A stretch of 8,999 bases of DNA from Verrucomicrobiales bacterium (GTDB taxonomy: Bacteria > Verrucomicrobiota > Verrucomicrobiia > Methylacidiphilales > JAAUTS01): positions 1-8,999 of the forward strand of contig JAITHY010000011.1 in NCBI GenBank assembly GCA_031279715.1, written 5' to 3'. How positions within the stretch are numbered: position 1 is the stretch's first letter; each line of letters begins with the position of its first letter. Of the stretch, positions 1 to 6,586 are shown piece after piece. The notes below the pieces were generated by a model. That model worked only from the letters and a program-made list of their open reading frames with translations, made no database searches and was not told where the DNA came from. A program made the position numbers and the translations under genes.

Positions 1-88
1 CGGAACGCCGGAACGCCGGAACGCCGGAACGCCGGAACGCCGGAACGCCGGAACGCCGGAACGCCGGAACGCCGGAACGCCGGAACGC
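1..88. repeat. 8-bp tandem repeat, 11 perfect copies
   Basis: The unit CGGAACGC is repeated eleven times without a mismatch, and the array starts at or before the left edge, so its true length is unknown. The unit contains no stop codon in any frame on either strand, so the array is open in all six frames. Because 8 is not a multiple of 3, each reading gives an eight-residue peptide repeat (for example RNAGTPER on the plus strand, AFRRSGVP on the minus strand). It lies upstream of the tRNA-Val promoter region. A simple intergenic minisatellite is the most likely reading; its copy number may vary between strains. Confidence 0.95.
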
Positions 89-127
89 TCCCAAAATGTT
101 GATTAAACCAACCATTGAGGCCGTATT

Positions 128-168
128 TTGACAATTTTGGTTATCGTGTCAATTATTTTTTGTATAAT
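128..168 (+). promoter_or_regulatory. Candidate distal promoter upstream of tRNA-Val
   Basis: A perfect TTGACA (128-133) is followed after 17 bp by AATTAT (151-156, four of six matches to TATAAT). A perfect TATAAT lies slightly further on (163-168), but no good -35 sits at the normal distance from it. TTGACA also pairs with TGTCAA at 147-152 as an inverted repeat with a 13-nt spacer, so a regulator could bind here. The surrounding 60 bases are AT-rich compared with the rest of the window. A transcript from here would read through the tRNA gene and possibly into hppA. Confidence 0.5.
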
Positions 169-232
169 CGGTGTGCTTTTTTGCGCCACGAGGGGAGGGT
201 CAGCGACGCGGCGGCCCAACGGAATTTTTCAC

Positions 233-260
233 TTTGCAGTTTGGAATTTACCCTTATCAT
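233..260 (+). promoter_or_regulatory. Candidate proximal promoter of tRNA-Val
   Basis: TTTGCA (233-238, four of six matches to the -35 consensus), a 16-bp spacer and TATCAT (255-260, five of six matches to the -10 consensus) would start transcription near base 267. That is only about six bases before the mature tRNA 5' end, which suits a tRNA with a short leader trimmed by RNase P. The call rests on sequence match and position only. Confidence 0.4.
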
Positions 261-272
261 GGGCGCTTGCTC

Positions 273-344
273 GCGCGCTTAGCTCAGTGGCAGAGCATCT
301 CGTTTACACCGAGGGGGCCGGGGGTTCGAAACCCTCAGCGCGCA
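273..344 (+). tRNA. tRNA-Val (anticodon UAC)
   Basis: A full cloverleaf can be folded by eye. The acceptor stem GCGCGCT (273-279) pairs perfectly with AGCGCGC (337-343), with A344 as discriminator. The D arm is GCTC (282-285) with GAGC (293-296). The anticodon stem TCTCG/CGAGG (298-302, 310-314) closes the 7-base loop TTTACAC, with anticodon TAC at 305-307, which reads GUA valine codons. The T arm GGGGG/CCCTC carries the loop TTCGAAA. Length is 72 nt. CCA is not encoded, because GG follows the discriminator, so the 3' end must be added by the CCA-adding enzyme. Confidence 0.97.
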
Positions 345-411
345 GGCCGGCCCGCCACAAAAAATTTTGATTGTCAGTTTTTAAAATACTGGCATTGTGG
401 TCGGCGATATT

Positions 412-2856
412 ATGGCTAAATTTGTTCACAAACTATTGTGTCTCTCGGCGGCAGTAATGGGTTTTGCCGCCAGCGCCCATGCGGGTGAAGCGGACATCAC
501 CCTACCCAATCTGGACATCATCTCCTTCGAGAAACTCGGCGGGATCAACGGACTCGAACTTATGTGGGTCGGCCTTGGGATTTGCCTCATCGGGCTGATC
601 TACGGGTTGTACCAATTCGCGCATACGAACGGGCTGCCGGTGCACGAGTCAATGCGCTCGGTGTCGAACACCATCTGGGAAACGTGCAAGAGCTATCTCA
701 TCCAGCAGGGCAAGTTCCTGGCGATTCTGTGGGTGTTGATCGCGGCGTGCATTGTGTACTATTTCGGCTGCCTGGAGGGCAAGGGCGCGCAGGCGGTGAC
801 GCTGATTCTGGGGTCGTCGATTCTCGGCATCCTCGGCTCGTACATTGTGGCGTGGTTCGGAATGCGGATCAACACGCTGGCGAACAGCCGGTCGGCGTTC
901 GCGGCGCTGCACGGGAAGCCGTGGGCGGCGCTGGCGATTCCGATGCGGTCGGGGATGAGCGTGGGGCTGCTGCTCATCACGGTGGAGTTGTTCTTCATGA
1001 TTGCGATTTTGATTTGGGTGCCGGTGGAGTTGCGCGGGGCGTGCTTTATCGGGTTCGCGATTGGCGAGTCGCTGGGGGCGAGCGCGCTGCGCATCTGCGG
1101 CGGAATTTTCACCAAAATCGCGGACATTGGCTCGGACTTGATGAAGATTGTGTTCAAGCTGCCGGAGGATGACCCGAAGAATCCGGGTGTCATCGCGGAT
1201 TGCACGGGCGACAACGCGGGCGACAGCGTGGGGCCGACGGCGGACGGTTTTGAGACCTACGGCGTGACGGGCGTGGCGCTGATTGTGTTCACGGCGCTGA
1301 CGGTGGGCGCTTACAGCCAGGAATTGTGCGCGCAAATCATCGTGTGGATTTTCTCGATGCGGTTTGTGATGCTGGCGACCTCACTGGCGGCGTATCTCAT
1401 CAACGAGCGGATTGCGCGCAAGTGCTACGCCAACGCGCTGAAGTTCAACCCGGAAAACCCGCTGACGTGGCTGGTGTGGCTGACCTCGGCGATTTCCATC
1501 GGCATGACATTTTTGGCGAGCTACCTGCTGCTGCCGCCGAGTGATTTGGTGCATCACGACTTGTGGTGGATTCTGTCGGTCATCATCTCCTGCGGAACGG
1601 CCGCCGGCGCGTTGATTCCGGAGTTTACCAAGATTTTCACCAGCACGGAGGCGCGGCACACGCGGGAAATCGTGACGTCCTCCAAGCAGGGCGGGGCGTC
1701 GTTGAACATCCTCAGCGGACTGGTGGCGGGAAATTTCTCGGCCTTCTGGCTCGGCCTGCTGATGCTGACGCTGATGCTCATCGGCGCGCTGGTCGCCAAC
1801 AGCGAGGCGGTGGCACAGTTGATTCCGGGCATTGAATTCGCCCCGCCGATTTTCGCGTTCGGGCTGATCGCGTTCGGGTTCCTGGGCATGGGGCCGGTGA
1901 CGATTGCGGTGGACAGCTTCGGGCCGGTGTCGGACAACGCGCAATCGGTTTACGAGCTGAGCCGGATTGAAAGCATTCCGAACATCAGCGAGGAAATCGA
2001 GCGCAATTACGGGTTCAAGCCCGATTTTGAAAACGCCAAGCTAAACCTTGAGCGCAACGACGGCGCGGGCAACACGTTCAAGGCAACAGCCAAACCGGTG
2101 CTCATCGGCACCGCCGTGGTGGGCGCGACGATGATGATTTTCGGCATCATCCTGACGCTGAACAACTCCATCGACAACGGCGCGGTGATTGAAAAACTCA
2201 GCCTTGTGCGTCCGGAAATCATCCTCGGTTTCCTCATGGGCGGCGCGGTGATTTACTGGTTCACCGGCGCGAGCACGCAAGCCGTCAGCACCGGCGCCTA
2301 CCGCGCGGTCGTGTACATCAAGGACAACATCGACCTCAAGGCCGAGACCGCCTCGCTGAAGGACAGCAAGGAAGTCGTGAAAATCTGCACCATCTACGCG
2401 CAAAAAGGCATGTGGAACATTTTCATCGCCATTTTCTGCCTGTCGCTGGCGCTGGCGTTCTTCAATCCGCACTTCTTCATCGGCTACCTTGTCAGCATCG
2501 CGTTCTTCGGTTTATACCAGGCGATTTTCATGGCGAACGCCGGCGGCGCGTGGGACAACGCGAAAAAGATTGTCGAGGTTGACCTGCGGCAAAAAGGCAC
2601 CGACCTGCACGCCGCCAGCGTAGTGGGCGACACCGTGGGCGACCCATTCAAGGACACCTCATCCGTGGCGATGAACCCCATCATCAAGTTCACCACACTG
2701 TTCGGCTTGCTGGCGGTGGAAATCGCCATCGCGATTGAGGAACCGCGCACCAAATATCTCATTGGCGGCGTGCTGTTCTTCATCGCCCTGCTCTTTATTT
2801 ACCGCTCCTTCTACGGCATGCGGATTCCCGAAGACGGCGCGGGCGGAAAAAAATAA
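412..2856 (+). CDS. hppA: Membrane-bound ion-translocating pyrophosphatase
   Basis: This polytopic membrane protein couples hydrolysis of pyrophosphate to H+ (or Na+) pumping. I chose the ATG at 412 (814 aa) because it begins a clear signal peptide: positive MAKFVHK, a hydrophobic stretch, then AHA before Gly25. An in-frame GTG 15 bases earlier would only add five residues; neither start has a good ribosome site. Family landmarks, numbered from ATG 412, include the substrate-binding loop DIGSDLMKIVFK-LPEDDPKNPG (about 238-259), followed by IADCTGDNAGDSVGPTADGFETYG, and the C-terminal DTVGDPFKD (740-748). GNTFKAT (553-559) has Lys557 and Thr559 where K+-dependent enzymes carry Ala and Gly/Ala, which predicts a K+-independent enzyme. 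The first loop differs from the usual DVGADLVGKVE, placing it in a divergent branch. At 814 residues it is longer than the usual 660-770. H+ is likelier than Na+ as the pumped ion, but this is inference. Confidence 0.96.
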   Translation: MAKFVHKLLCLSAAVMGFAASAHAGEADITLPNLDIISFEKLGGINGLELMWVGLGICLIGLIYGLYQFAHTNGLPVHESMRSVSNTIWETCKSYLIQQGKFLAILWVLIAACIVYYFGCLEGKGAQAVTLILGSSILGILGSYIVAWFGMRINTLANSRSAFAALHGKPWAALAIPMRSGMSVGLLLITVELFFMIAILIWVPVELRGACFIGFAIGESLGASALRICGGIFTKIADIGSDLMKIVFKLPEDDPKNPGVIADCTGDNAGDSVGPTADGFETYGVTGVALIVFTALTVGAYSQELCAQIIVWIFSMRFVMLATSLAAYLINERIARKCYANALKFNPENPLTWLVWLTSAISIGMTFLASYLLLPPSDLVHHDLWWILSVIISCGTAAGALIPEFTKIFTSTEARHTREIVTSSKQGGASLNILSGLVAGNFSAFWLGLLMLTLMLIGALVANSEAVAQLIPGIEFAPPIFAFGLIAFGFLGMGPVTIAVDSFGPVSDNAQSVYELSRIESIPNISEEIERNYGFKPDFENAKLNLERNDGAGNTFKATAKPVLIGTAVVGATMMIFGIILTLNNSIDNGAVIEKLSLVRPEIILGFLMGGAVIYWFTGASTQAVSTGAYRAVVYIKDNIDLKAETASLKDSKEVVKICTIYAQKGMWNIFIAIFCLSLALAFFNPHFFIGYLVSIAFFGLYQAIFMANAGGAWDNAKKIVEVDLRQKGTDLHAASVVGDTVGDPFKDTSSVAMNPIIKFTTLFGLLAVEIAIAIEEPRTKYLIGGVLFFIALLFIYRSFYGMRIPEDGAGGKK

Positions 2857-2871
2857 CCCGCTGAGCGTGAC

Positions 2872-2908
2872 AAAAAAACGGGCGGTCCTCGCGGGCCGCC
2901 CGTTTTTT
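2872..2908. terminator. Bidirectional intrinsic terminator between hppA and uspA
   Basis: A 10-bp G+C-rich stem (2879-2888 with 2893-2902, one G-U pair) closes a four-base loop TCGC. Seven As precede the stem and six Ts follow it, so a U-tract follows the hairpin in either direction. It sits 15 bases after the hppA stop and 17 bases before the end of the convergent uspA gene, so it can end both transcripts. Confidence 0.9.
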
Positions 2909-2925
2909 CATCCGCTGACACTCAA

Positions 2926-3354
2926 CTACACCTTCCCCGCCCTCAACAACAGAACCGGCACGCTGACAGCGTGGCGCACTTTGTCCGCGGTTTTTCCGAA
3001 AAACAAATCCCCCCAAAACTTGTGCCCGTGCGTGGACATGGCAATCAGATCAACCTCCCGCGTCAGCGCCAGCTTGATGATTTCATCCGCAGGCTCGCCC
3101 AGCGCCAGCACATACTCAACGACAAAACCCTCGCCGCGCAACTCCGCCGCGCATTGCGCCAGATATTCGCGGTCCTGCTTGATTTCGTCACTCTCAGCGA
3201 GGTTCAGTTGCCGGTAATTCCGCGCCGCAAAACCGTCGGCGACATGCGCCAGCAACAGCCGCGCCGCCTTGATGCGCGCCAGCGGGCGGATGTGTTCGAG
3301 AATGACACGGTCAGCGGGACCGTTTTCCAGGGGGATTAAAATGTGCTGGTACAT
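2926..3354 (-). CDS. UspA-family universal stress protein
   Basis: This is a small soluble 142-residue protein of the universal stress protein family, a nucleotide-binding alpha/beta fold. The N-terminal strand HILIPLENG matches the family's ILVPLDGS region. The C-terminal part VDLIAMSTHGHKF, nine residues between Gly110 and Gly120, then VRHAVSVPVLLL matches the ATP-loop and last strand. The loop is altered: the canonical G-x2-G-x9-G-S/T reads S107-x2-G110-x9-G120-K121, so ATP binding is likely but not certain. I chose ATG at 3354 because GGTGAGG lies 8 bases before it; a TTG at 3375 overlapping the mntH stop would only add seven residues. It follows mntH by 17 bases on the same strand, so the two are probably cotranscribed, suggesting a role tied to metal uptake or oxidative stress. 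Confidence 0.9.
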   Translation of the reverse strand: MYQHILIPLENGPADRVILEHIRPLARIKAARLLLAHVADGFAARNYRQLNLAESDEIKQDREYLAQCAAELRGEGFVVEYVLALGEPADEIIKLALTREVDLIAMSTHGHKFWGDLFFGKTADKVRHAVSVPVLLLRAGKV

Positions 3355-3362
3355 AATTTTTT

Positions 3363-3369
3363 CCTCACC
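3363..3369 (-). promoter_or_regulatory. Ribosome binding site of the uspA-like gene
   Basis: GGTGAGG on the minus strand lies 8 bases before the ATG at 3354, inside the 17-base gap after mntH. It favours this ATG over the upstream TTG at 3375, which would have to use a site inside the mntH coding sequence. Confidence 0.65.
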
Positions 3370-3371
3370 GC

Positions 3372-4712
3372 TCAAAACTTAAAGACCTCGCCGGCCACGT
3401 CAACCAGCAACTTGACATTCAACCCGATAATCAACAGCGTCACCAGCCAGCCGCTGACTTTCACCCACGGCGGGTTGGCGAACTCGCCCATCTTCGCGCG
3501 GTCGCTGGTAAAGCGCATCAACGGCCACACGGCGAAACCCAGTTGCATGCTCAGCACCACCTGGCTGCCCACCAGCAGCGCCGTGGTTTCCCGCTCGCCC
3601 CACACGCCGATGATGATCACCGCCGGGACAATCGCCAGCAACCGCGTGATGAGCCGTCGCAGCCACGGGCGCAGGCGCAAATTAATGTAGCCCTCCATGA
3701 CGATTTGTCCCGCCAGCGTGCCGGTCAGCGTGGAGTTTTGCCCCGACGCAAACAGCGCCAGCGCGAACAGCAGCGACGCGCCGCCGCCCAGTATCGGCGT
3801 CAGCAAGCGGTAGGCGTCTTGAATTTCCTCCACATCGTGATGCCCCGTGGTGTAAAACGCCGCCGCCGCCACAGCCAAAATCGCCGCGTTGATGAAGAAC
3901 GCGAACAGCAGCGCGACGTTCGAGTCAATCGTGGCGAATTTGATGGCCTCCCGTTTCCCGCGCGAGGACTCCTCGTACCGCCGCGTTTGCACGATGGAGG
4001 AGTGCAGGTACAAATTGTGCGGCATGACCGTCGCGCCGATGATACCCAGGCTGATATACAACATCCCGCTGTTGGTGACGATTTCCCGAACCGGAATCAA
4101 CCCGCGCGCCACGTCAATCAGGCACGGTTTTGACAAAAACAACTCCGCCGCGAAACAGGCGCCGATGGTCACGATGAGCAGGATGACGAGAATTTCCACG
4201 TAGCGAAAACCCCGTTGTTGCAAGAGCAGCACAATCATCACATCCAGGCTGGTGATGACACAGCCCCATACGAGCGGGATTCCGAAGAGCAACTGCAACC
4301 CGATGGCGGTGCCCACGACTTCCGCAAGGTCGCACGCGGCAATGGCGATTTCGCAAATCACCCACTGAAACCACACGCACGGCTTGGGATAATGGTCGCG
4401 GCAGGCTTGCGCCAAGTCGCGCCCCGTGGCGATTCCAAGCTTAATCGCCAGATGTTGCAGCAGCATCGCCATCAAGTTTGAACCCAGCACCACCGCCAGC
4501 AGCGTGTACCCGAATTGCGAGCCTGCCGCCAAATTGGTCGCCCAGTTGCCCGGATCCATGTAACCAACCGCCACAAGAAAGCCCGGCCCCGCGAACGCCA
4601 GCCACTTGCGCCAAAACGACCCCTTCCCCGGCACGACCACGCTGCGATGCGCTTCCGGAAGGGAGGGCTGCCCGCCCGTCCCGCGCCAGCCCTGATATTT
4701 CCTCCTGAACAT
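3372..4712 (-). CDS. mntH: NRAMP-family Mn2+/Fe2+ transporter
   Basis: This 446-residue inner-membrane transporter of the Nramp/MntH family imports Mn2+ and related divalent metals with protons. Diagnostic sites are DPGN at residues 53-56 in the first membrane helix (after AGPGFLVAVGYM), MPHNLYLHS starting at Met230 in the sixth helix, and the ASGQNSTLTGTLAGQIVMEGY region at 322-342. Asp53, Asn56 and Met230 correspond to the metal-binding residues of the family, so it should be functional. About eleven membrane segments are visible. The N-terminal SLPEAHRSV stretch before the first helix is seen in one bacterial MntH branch. The ATG at 4712 has a poor upstream ribosome site; a perfect AGGAGG lies at codons 3-4, inside the gene, with no start codon at a usable distance after it. 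The gene begins 59 bases after mqnA but has its own promoter and operator-like palindrome, and is followed by the uspA-like gene. Confidence 0.97.
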   Translation of the reverse strand: MFRRKYQGWRGTGGQPSLPEAHRSVVVPGKGSFWRKWLAFAGPGFLVAVGYMDPGNWATNLAAGSQFGYTLLAVVLGSNLMAMLLQHLAIKLGIATGRDLAQACRDHYPKPCVWFQWVICEIAIAACDLAEVVGTAIGLQLLFGIPLVWGCVITSLDVMIVLLLQQRGFRYVEILVILLIVTIGACFAAELFLSKPCLIDVARGLIPVREIVTNSGMLYISLGIIGATVMPHNLYLHSSIVQTRRYEESSRGKREAIKFATIDSNVALLFAFFINAAILAVAAAAFYTTGHHDVEEIQDAYRLLTPILGGGASLLFALALFASGQNSTLTGTLAGQIVMEGYINLRLRPWLRRLITRLLAIVPAVIIIGVWGERETTALLVGSQVVLSMQLGFAVWPLMRFTSDRAKMGEFANPPWVKVSGWLVTLLIIGLNVKLLVDVAGEVFKF

Positions 4713-4732
4713 CCGGACAAATTATCGCGCTT

Positions 4733-4760
4733 ATTAAACTTGTCAATAAAAATTTGACAA
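4733..4760 (-). promoter_or_regulatory. Candidate mntH promoter
   Basis: On the minus strand, TTGTCA (4755-4760, five of six matches) and TTTAAT (4733-4738, five of six) are spaced by 16 bp. Transcription would start near 4726, leaving a leader of about 14 bases before the mntH ATG. That is too short for a riboswitch such as the yybP-ykoY manganese element. A second TTGACA (4741-4746) with GATAAT (4721-4726) has only 14 bp between the boxes and is less likely. Confidence 0.5.
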
Positions 4761-4761
4761 G
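4739..4761. promoter_or_regulatory. 23-bp perfect inverted repeat, candidate mntH operator
   Basis: Arms CTTGTCAA and TTGACAAG are perfectly complementary over 8 bp and are separated by the 7-base AT spacer TAAAAAT. The palindrome covers the -35 box and most of the spacer of the candidate mntH promoter. That is where a repressor such as an MntR (DtxR-type) or Fur/Mur protein would block transcription. The sequence does not clearly match an MntR or Fur box I know, so the regulator is unassigned. As RNA it could also form a hairpin after mqnA, but the stem is AT-rich and only three Us follow, so it would be a weak terminator. Confidence 0.55.
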
Positions 4762-4771
4762 ACAAACTTTT

Positions 4772-5509
4772 TTAAACAAACGCCGGCAACCGCGCCGATG
4801 ACAGCAAACTCAAGGCGCGCAATTCCGCCGACAGTCGCGCGATGGCGGCTTGATGGTCAGCGGTCAGTTCGTAGCGGATGTATCGGGTCAGATAGCGGAG
4901 TTCAAAGTCGTCCCTGGCGATGCGCTGACGGTGAGCGAGACCGGACAAGGTCGCGACGCGGAATTGAGCGAGCATGTCCGCTGACAGTGACGCGCGCGGA
5001 TGCATGGTCCACGCGGCGAAGACGAACGGCAGACCGGTGTGCGCCTTCCACGCGGCGGCAAGGTCAAGAACGGGGACACCGCGGTTGGCGGCGCGGAAAT
5101 CGATGGCCTTGGTGCCAATCAACACCTGAGCGTCAGCGGGCGCGCCGTGCGGGACATATTCAACACGCCGCTGACAGTGACGCTCCAAAATAATTTTCAC
5201 CAAGTTCACAGACGTGCGCGATGACGAATCAAGCGATACCGTGCGAATGAGCGGCAGCGGCTTGGGCAAGGTCAGGATGACGCTGTACACCTCGCCGTCA
5301 GCGGCGATGCCGACGTCGAGCAATCGCGCGCCGGGGTTTTGCAACGCGGCGACGACGGGAATGAGCGCGAGGTCGAACACACCGCGCTCATACTCCGCCG
5401 CCAGCGCCGACGGCTCCAGCAGCCTGACATTGCGCGGCAAGCCATATATCAGCGGCTTGGAGTTCAGGTAGGACACCGCGCCGATGGAGAGTTTGCCCAA
5501 ATTATTCAT
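4772..5509 (-). CDS. mqnA: Chorismate dehydratase, futalosine menaquinone pathway
   Basis: MqnA dehydrates chorismate to 3-[(1-carboxyvinyl)oxy]benzoate, the first committed step of the futalosine route. The 245-residue length fits the family. Recognisable stretches are IGAVSYLNSKPL at the N terminus, the substrate-loop LDSSSRTSVNLVKIIL near the middle, IGTKAI, and DLAAAWKAHTGLPFVFAAW. The protein has the periplasmic-binding-protein-like two-lobe pattern but no signal peptide, so it is cytosolic. The ATG directly follows the mqnE stop with no gap, which indicates translational coupling; the product of MqnA is the substrate of MqnE. The gene contains six copies of the GTCAGCG motif, one of which encodes the odd stretch RHCQRR in an otherwise typical region. 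Confidence 0.96.
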   Translation of the reverse strand: MNNLGKLSIGAVSYLNSKPLIYGLPRNVRLLEPSALAAEYERGVFDLALIPVVAALQNPGARLLDVGIAADGEVYSVILTLPKPLPLIRTVSLDSSSRTSVNLVKIILERHCQRRVEYVPHGAPADAQVLIGTKAIDFRAANRGVPVLDLAAAWKAHTGLPFVFAAWTMHPRASLSADMLAQFRVATLSGLAHRQRIARDDFELRYLTRYIRYELTADHQAAIARLSAELRALSLLSSARLPAFV

Positions 5510-6586
5510 CTAGCCCCGCAAGCTCCGGTAAATCGTGTTGCGCTGCACCGGTTCCCTGCCCGCCTCGCGGATGACTTTTTCCAGACTCATCACCGTCAGC
5601 GCCAGCGGCGTTTTCGCGCCGGCCATGTGGAAAACTTTTTCCTCGATGACCGTGCCGTGCAAATCGTCCACGCCGTAATCCAAACTCACCGCCGCCAGCG
5701 GCAGCCCCATGCTAATCCAATACGCGGTGAGGTGGTCGAAGTTGTCGAGATACACGCGGCTCACCGCCAGTGTCCGCAATTCCTCCAGCGCGGAGATGCG
5801 CCGCAGGTGCGCCAGCGCGTTGTTGGCGGGTTCAAAAACGTACGGGATGAACGCGGTGAAGCCGCCGGTCTGGTCCTGCAACTCGCGCAAGCGCCGCAGA
5901 TGGCCGATGCGTTGCGCGGGCGTTTCAATGTGACCGTAGAGCATCGTGCAGGTGCTTCGCCGGCCCATGCGGTGCCACTCGCGATGAACTTCAAGCCATT
6001 CGTCGGCGCTGTCCTTCACGCCGCAAATTTGGTCGCGCACAGCGGGGTCGAAAATCTCCGCGCCGCCGCCGGTGAGCGCCTCCAAGCCAGCGTCGCGCAA
6101 CAGCGTCAGCGTCTCGCGGATGGATTTTTTGGCGACGCGCCCGGCAAGGTGGCGGATTTCAACCGCGCTGAACGCCTTGACCGTCAGCGCCGGCGCGGCG
6201 TGTTTCAACGCGCGCAGCAAGCCGGTGTAATACTCAAACGGCAGCGACGGATGCAGGCCGCCGACAATGTGCACTTCGGTCACCCCGTCAGCGGCGGATT
6301 TTTTCGCCAGTTCCGCCATCTCGCTGACGGTGAACTCAAAGGCGTCCGCGTCCCGCTTGCGGCGCGCGAAGGAGCAAAATTTGCAATTGAGAACGCAGAT
6401 GTTGGAATAATTGATGAAACGGTTGACGACGTAAGTCGCCCGGTTGCCGTTTTTGCGTTCACGGACACGGCTGGCGAGGCGGCCCAAATCATGAATGTCA
6501 GCGTGTTCATAAAGCCAGAGGGCCTCGCTGTCGGTGAGGCGCCGGCCGTTGCCAATTTTTTTCTCTATCGCCGCTAATTGTGCCAT
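5510..6586 (-). CDS. mqnE: Aminofutalosine synthase (radical SAM)
   Basis: MqnE is a cytosolic radical SAM enzyme. It adds the 5'-deoxyadenosyl group of SAM to the MqnA product, giving aminofutalosine. The 358-residue protein has the iron-sulphur motif CVLNCKFC (Cys64, Cys68, Cys71) after NRFINYSNI, then TEVHIVGGLHP (about 103-113), GGGAEIFD (173-180) and TMLYGHIET (214-222). The GGGAEIFD and MLYGH stretches and the LQDQTGGF sequence identify MqnE rather than its relative MqnC, which closes the ring two steps later. The ATG at 6586 overlaps the end of the UbiA-family gene by 13 bases, and the stop abuts mqnA. Because aminofutalosine is the product, the organism should use an MqnB/MTAN-type nucleosidase next; that gene is not in the window. 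Confidence 0.96.
   Translation of the reverse strand: MAQLAAIEKKIGNGRRLTDSEALWLYEHADIHDLGRLASRVRERKNGNRATYVVNRFINYSNICVLNCKFCSFARRKRDADAFEFTVSEMAELAKKSAADGVTEVHIVGGLHPSLPFEYYTGLLRALKHAAPALTVKAFSAVEIRHLAGRVAKKSIRETLTLLRDAGLEALTGGGAEIFDPAVRDQICGVKDSADEWLEVHREWHRMGRRSTCTMLYGHIETPAQRIGHLRRLRELQDQTGGFTAFIPYVFEPANNALAHLRRISALEELRTLAVSRVYLDNFDHLTAYWISMGLPLAAVSLDYGVDDLHGTVIEEKVFHMAGAKTPLALTVMSLEKVIREAGREPVQRNTIYRSLRG

Noticed and set aside
1..88. CRISPR array
   Set aside because: The units are 8 bp and directly adjacent with no spacers.
397..411. GTG start of hppA five codons upstream
   Set aside because: It would place MVGDI before an otherwise standard signal peptide and has no better ribosome site than the ATG at 412.
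345..411. Terminator between tRNA-Val and hppA
   Set aside because: GGCCGGCC (345-352) is a short palindrome but there is no stem-loop followed by a T-run at the right place; read-through or an unseen hppA promoter remains possible.
128..419. Two short plus-strand open frames across the tRNA region
   Set aside because: They run through the tRNA-Val gene and have no family resemblance.
4700..4708. AGGAGG just inside mntH as a ribosome site for a later start
   Set aside because: No ATG, GTG or TTG follows in frame at 5-12 bases; the next in-frame candidate is around codon 25.
4713..4771. Manganese riboswitch before mntH
   Set aside because: The gap is only 59 bases and the predicted leader about 14 bases, too short for a yybP-ykoY element.
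5339..6577. Long open frame (412 codons) on the plus strand opposite mqnE
   Set aside because: It is antisense to the well-supported mqnE and mqnA genes, is rich in Arg, His and Gln, and shows no recognisable domain; it is a by-product of G+C-rich codon use.
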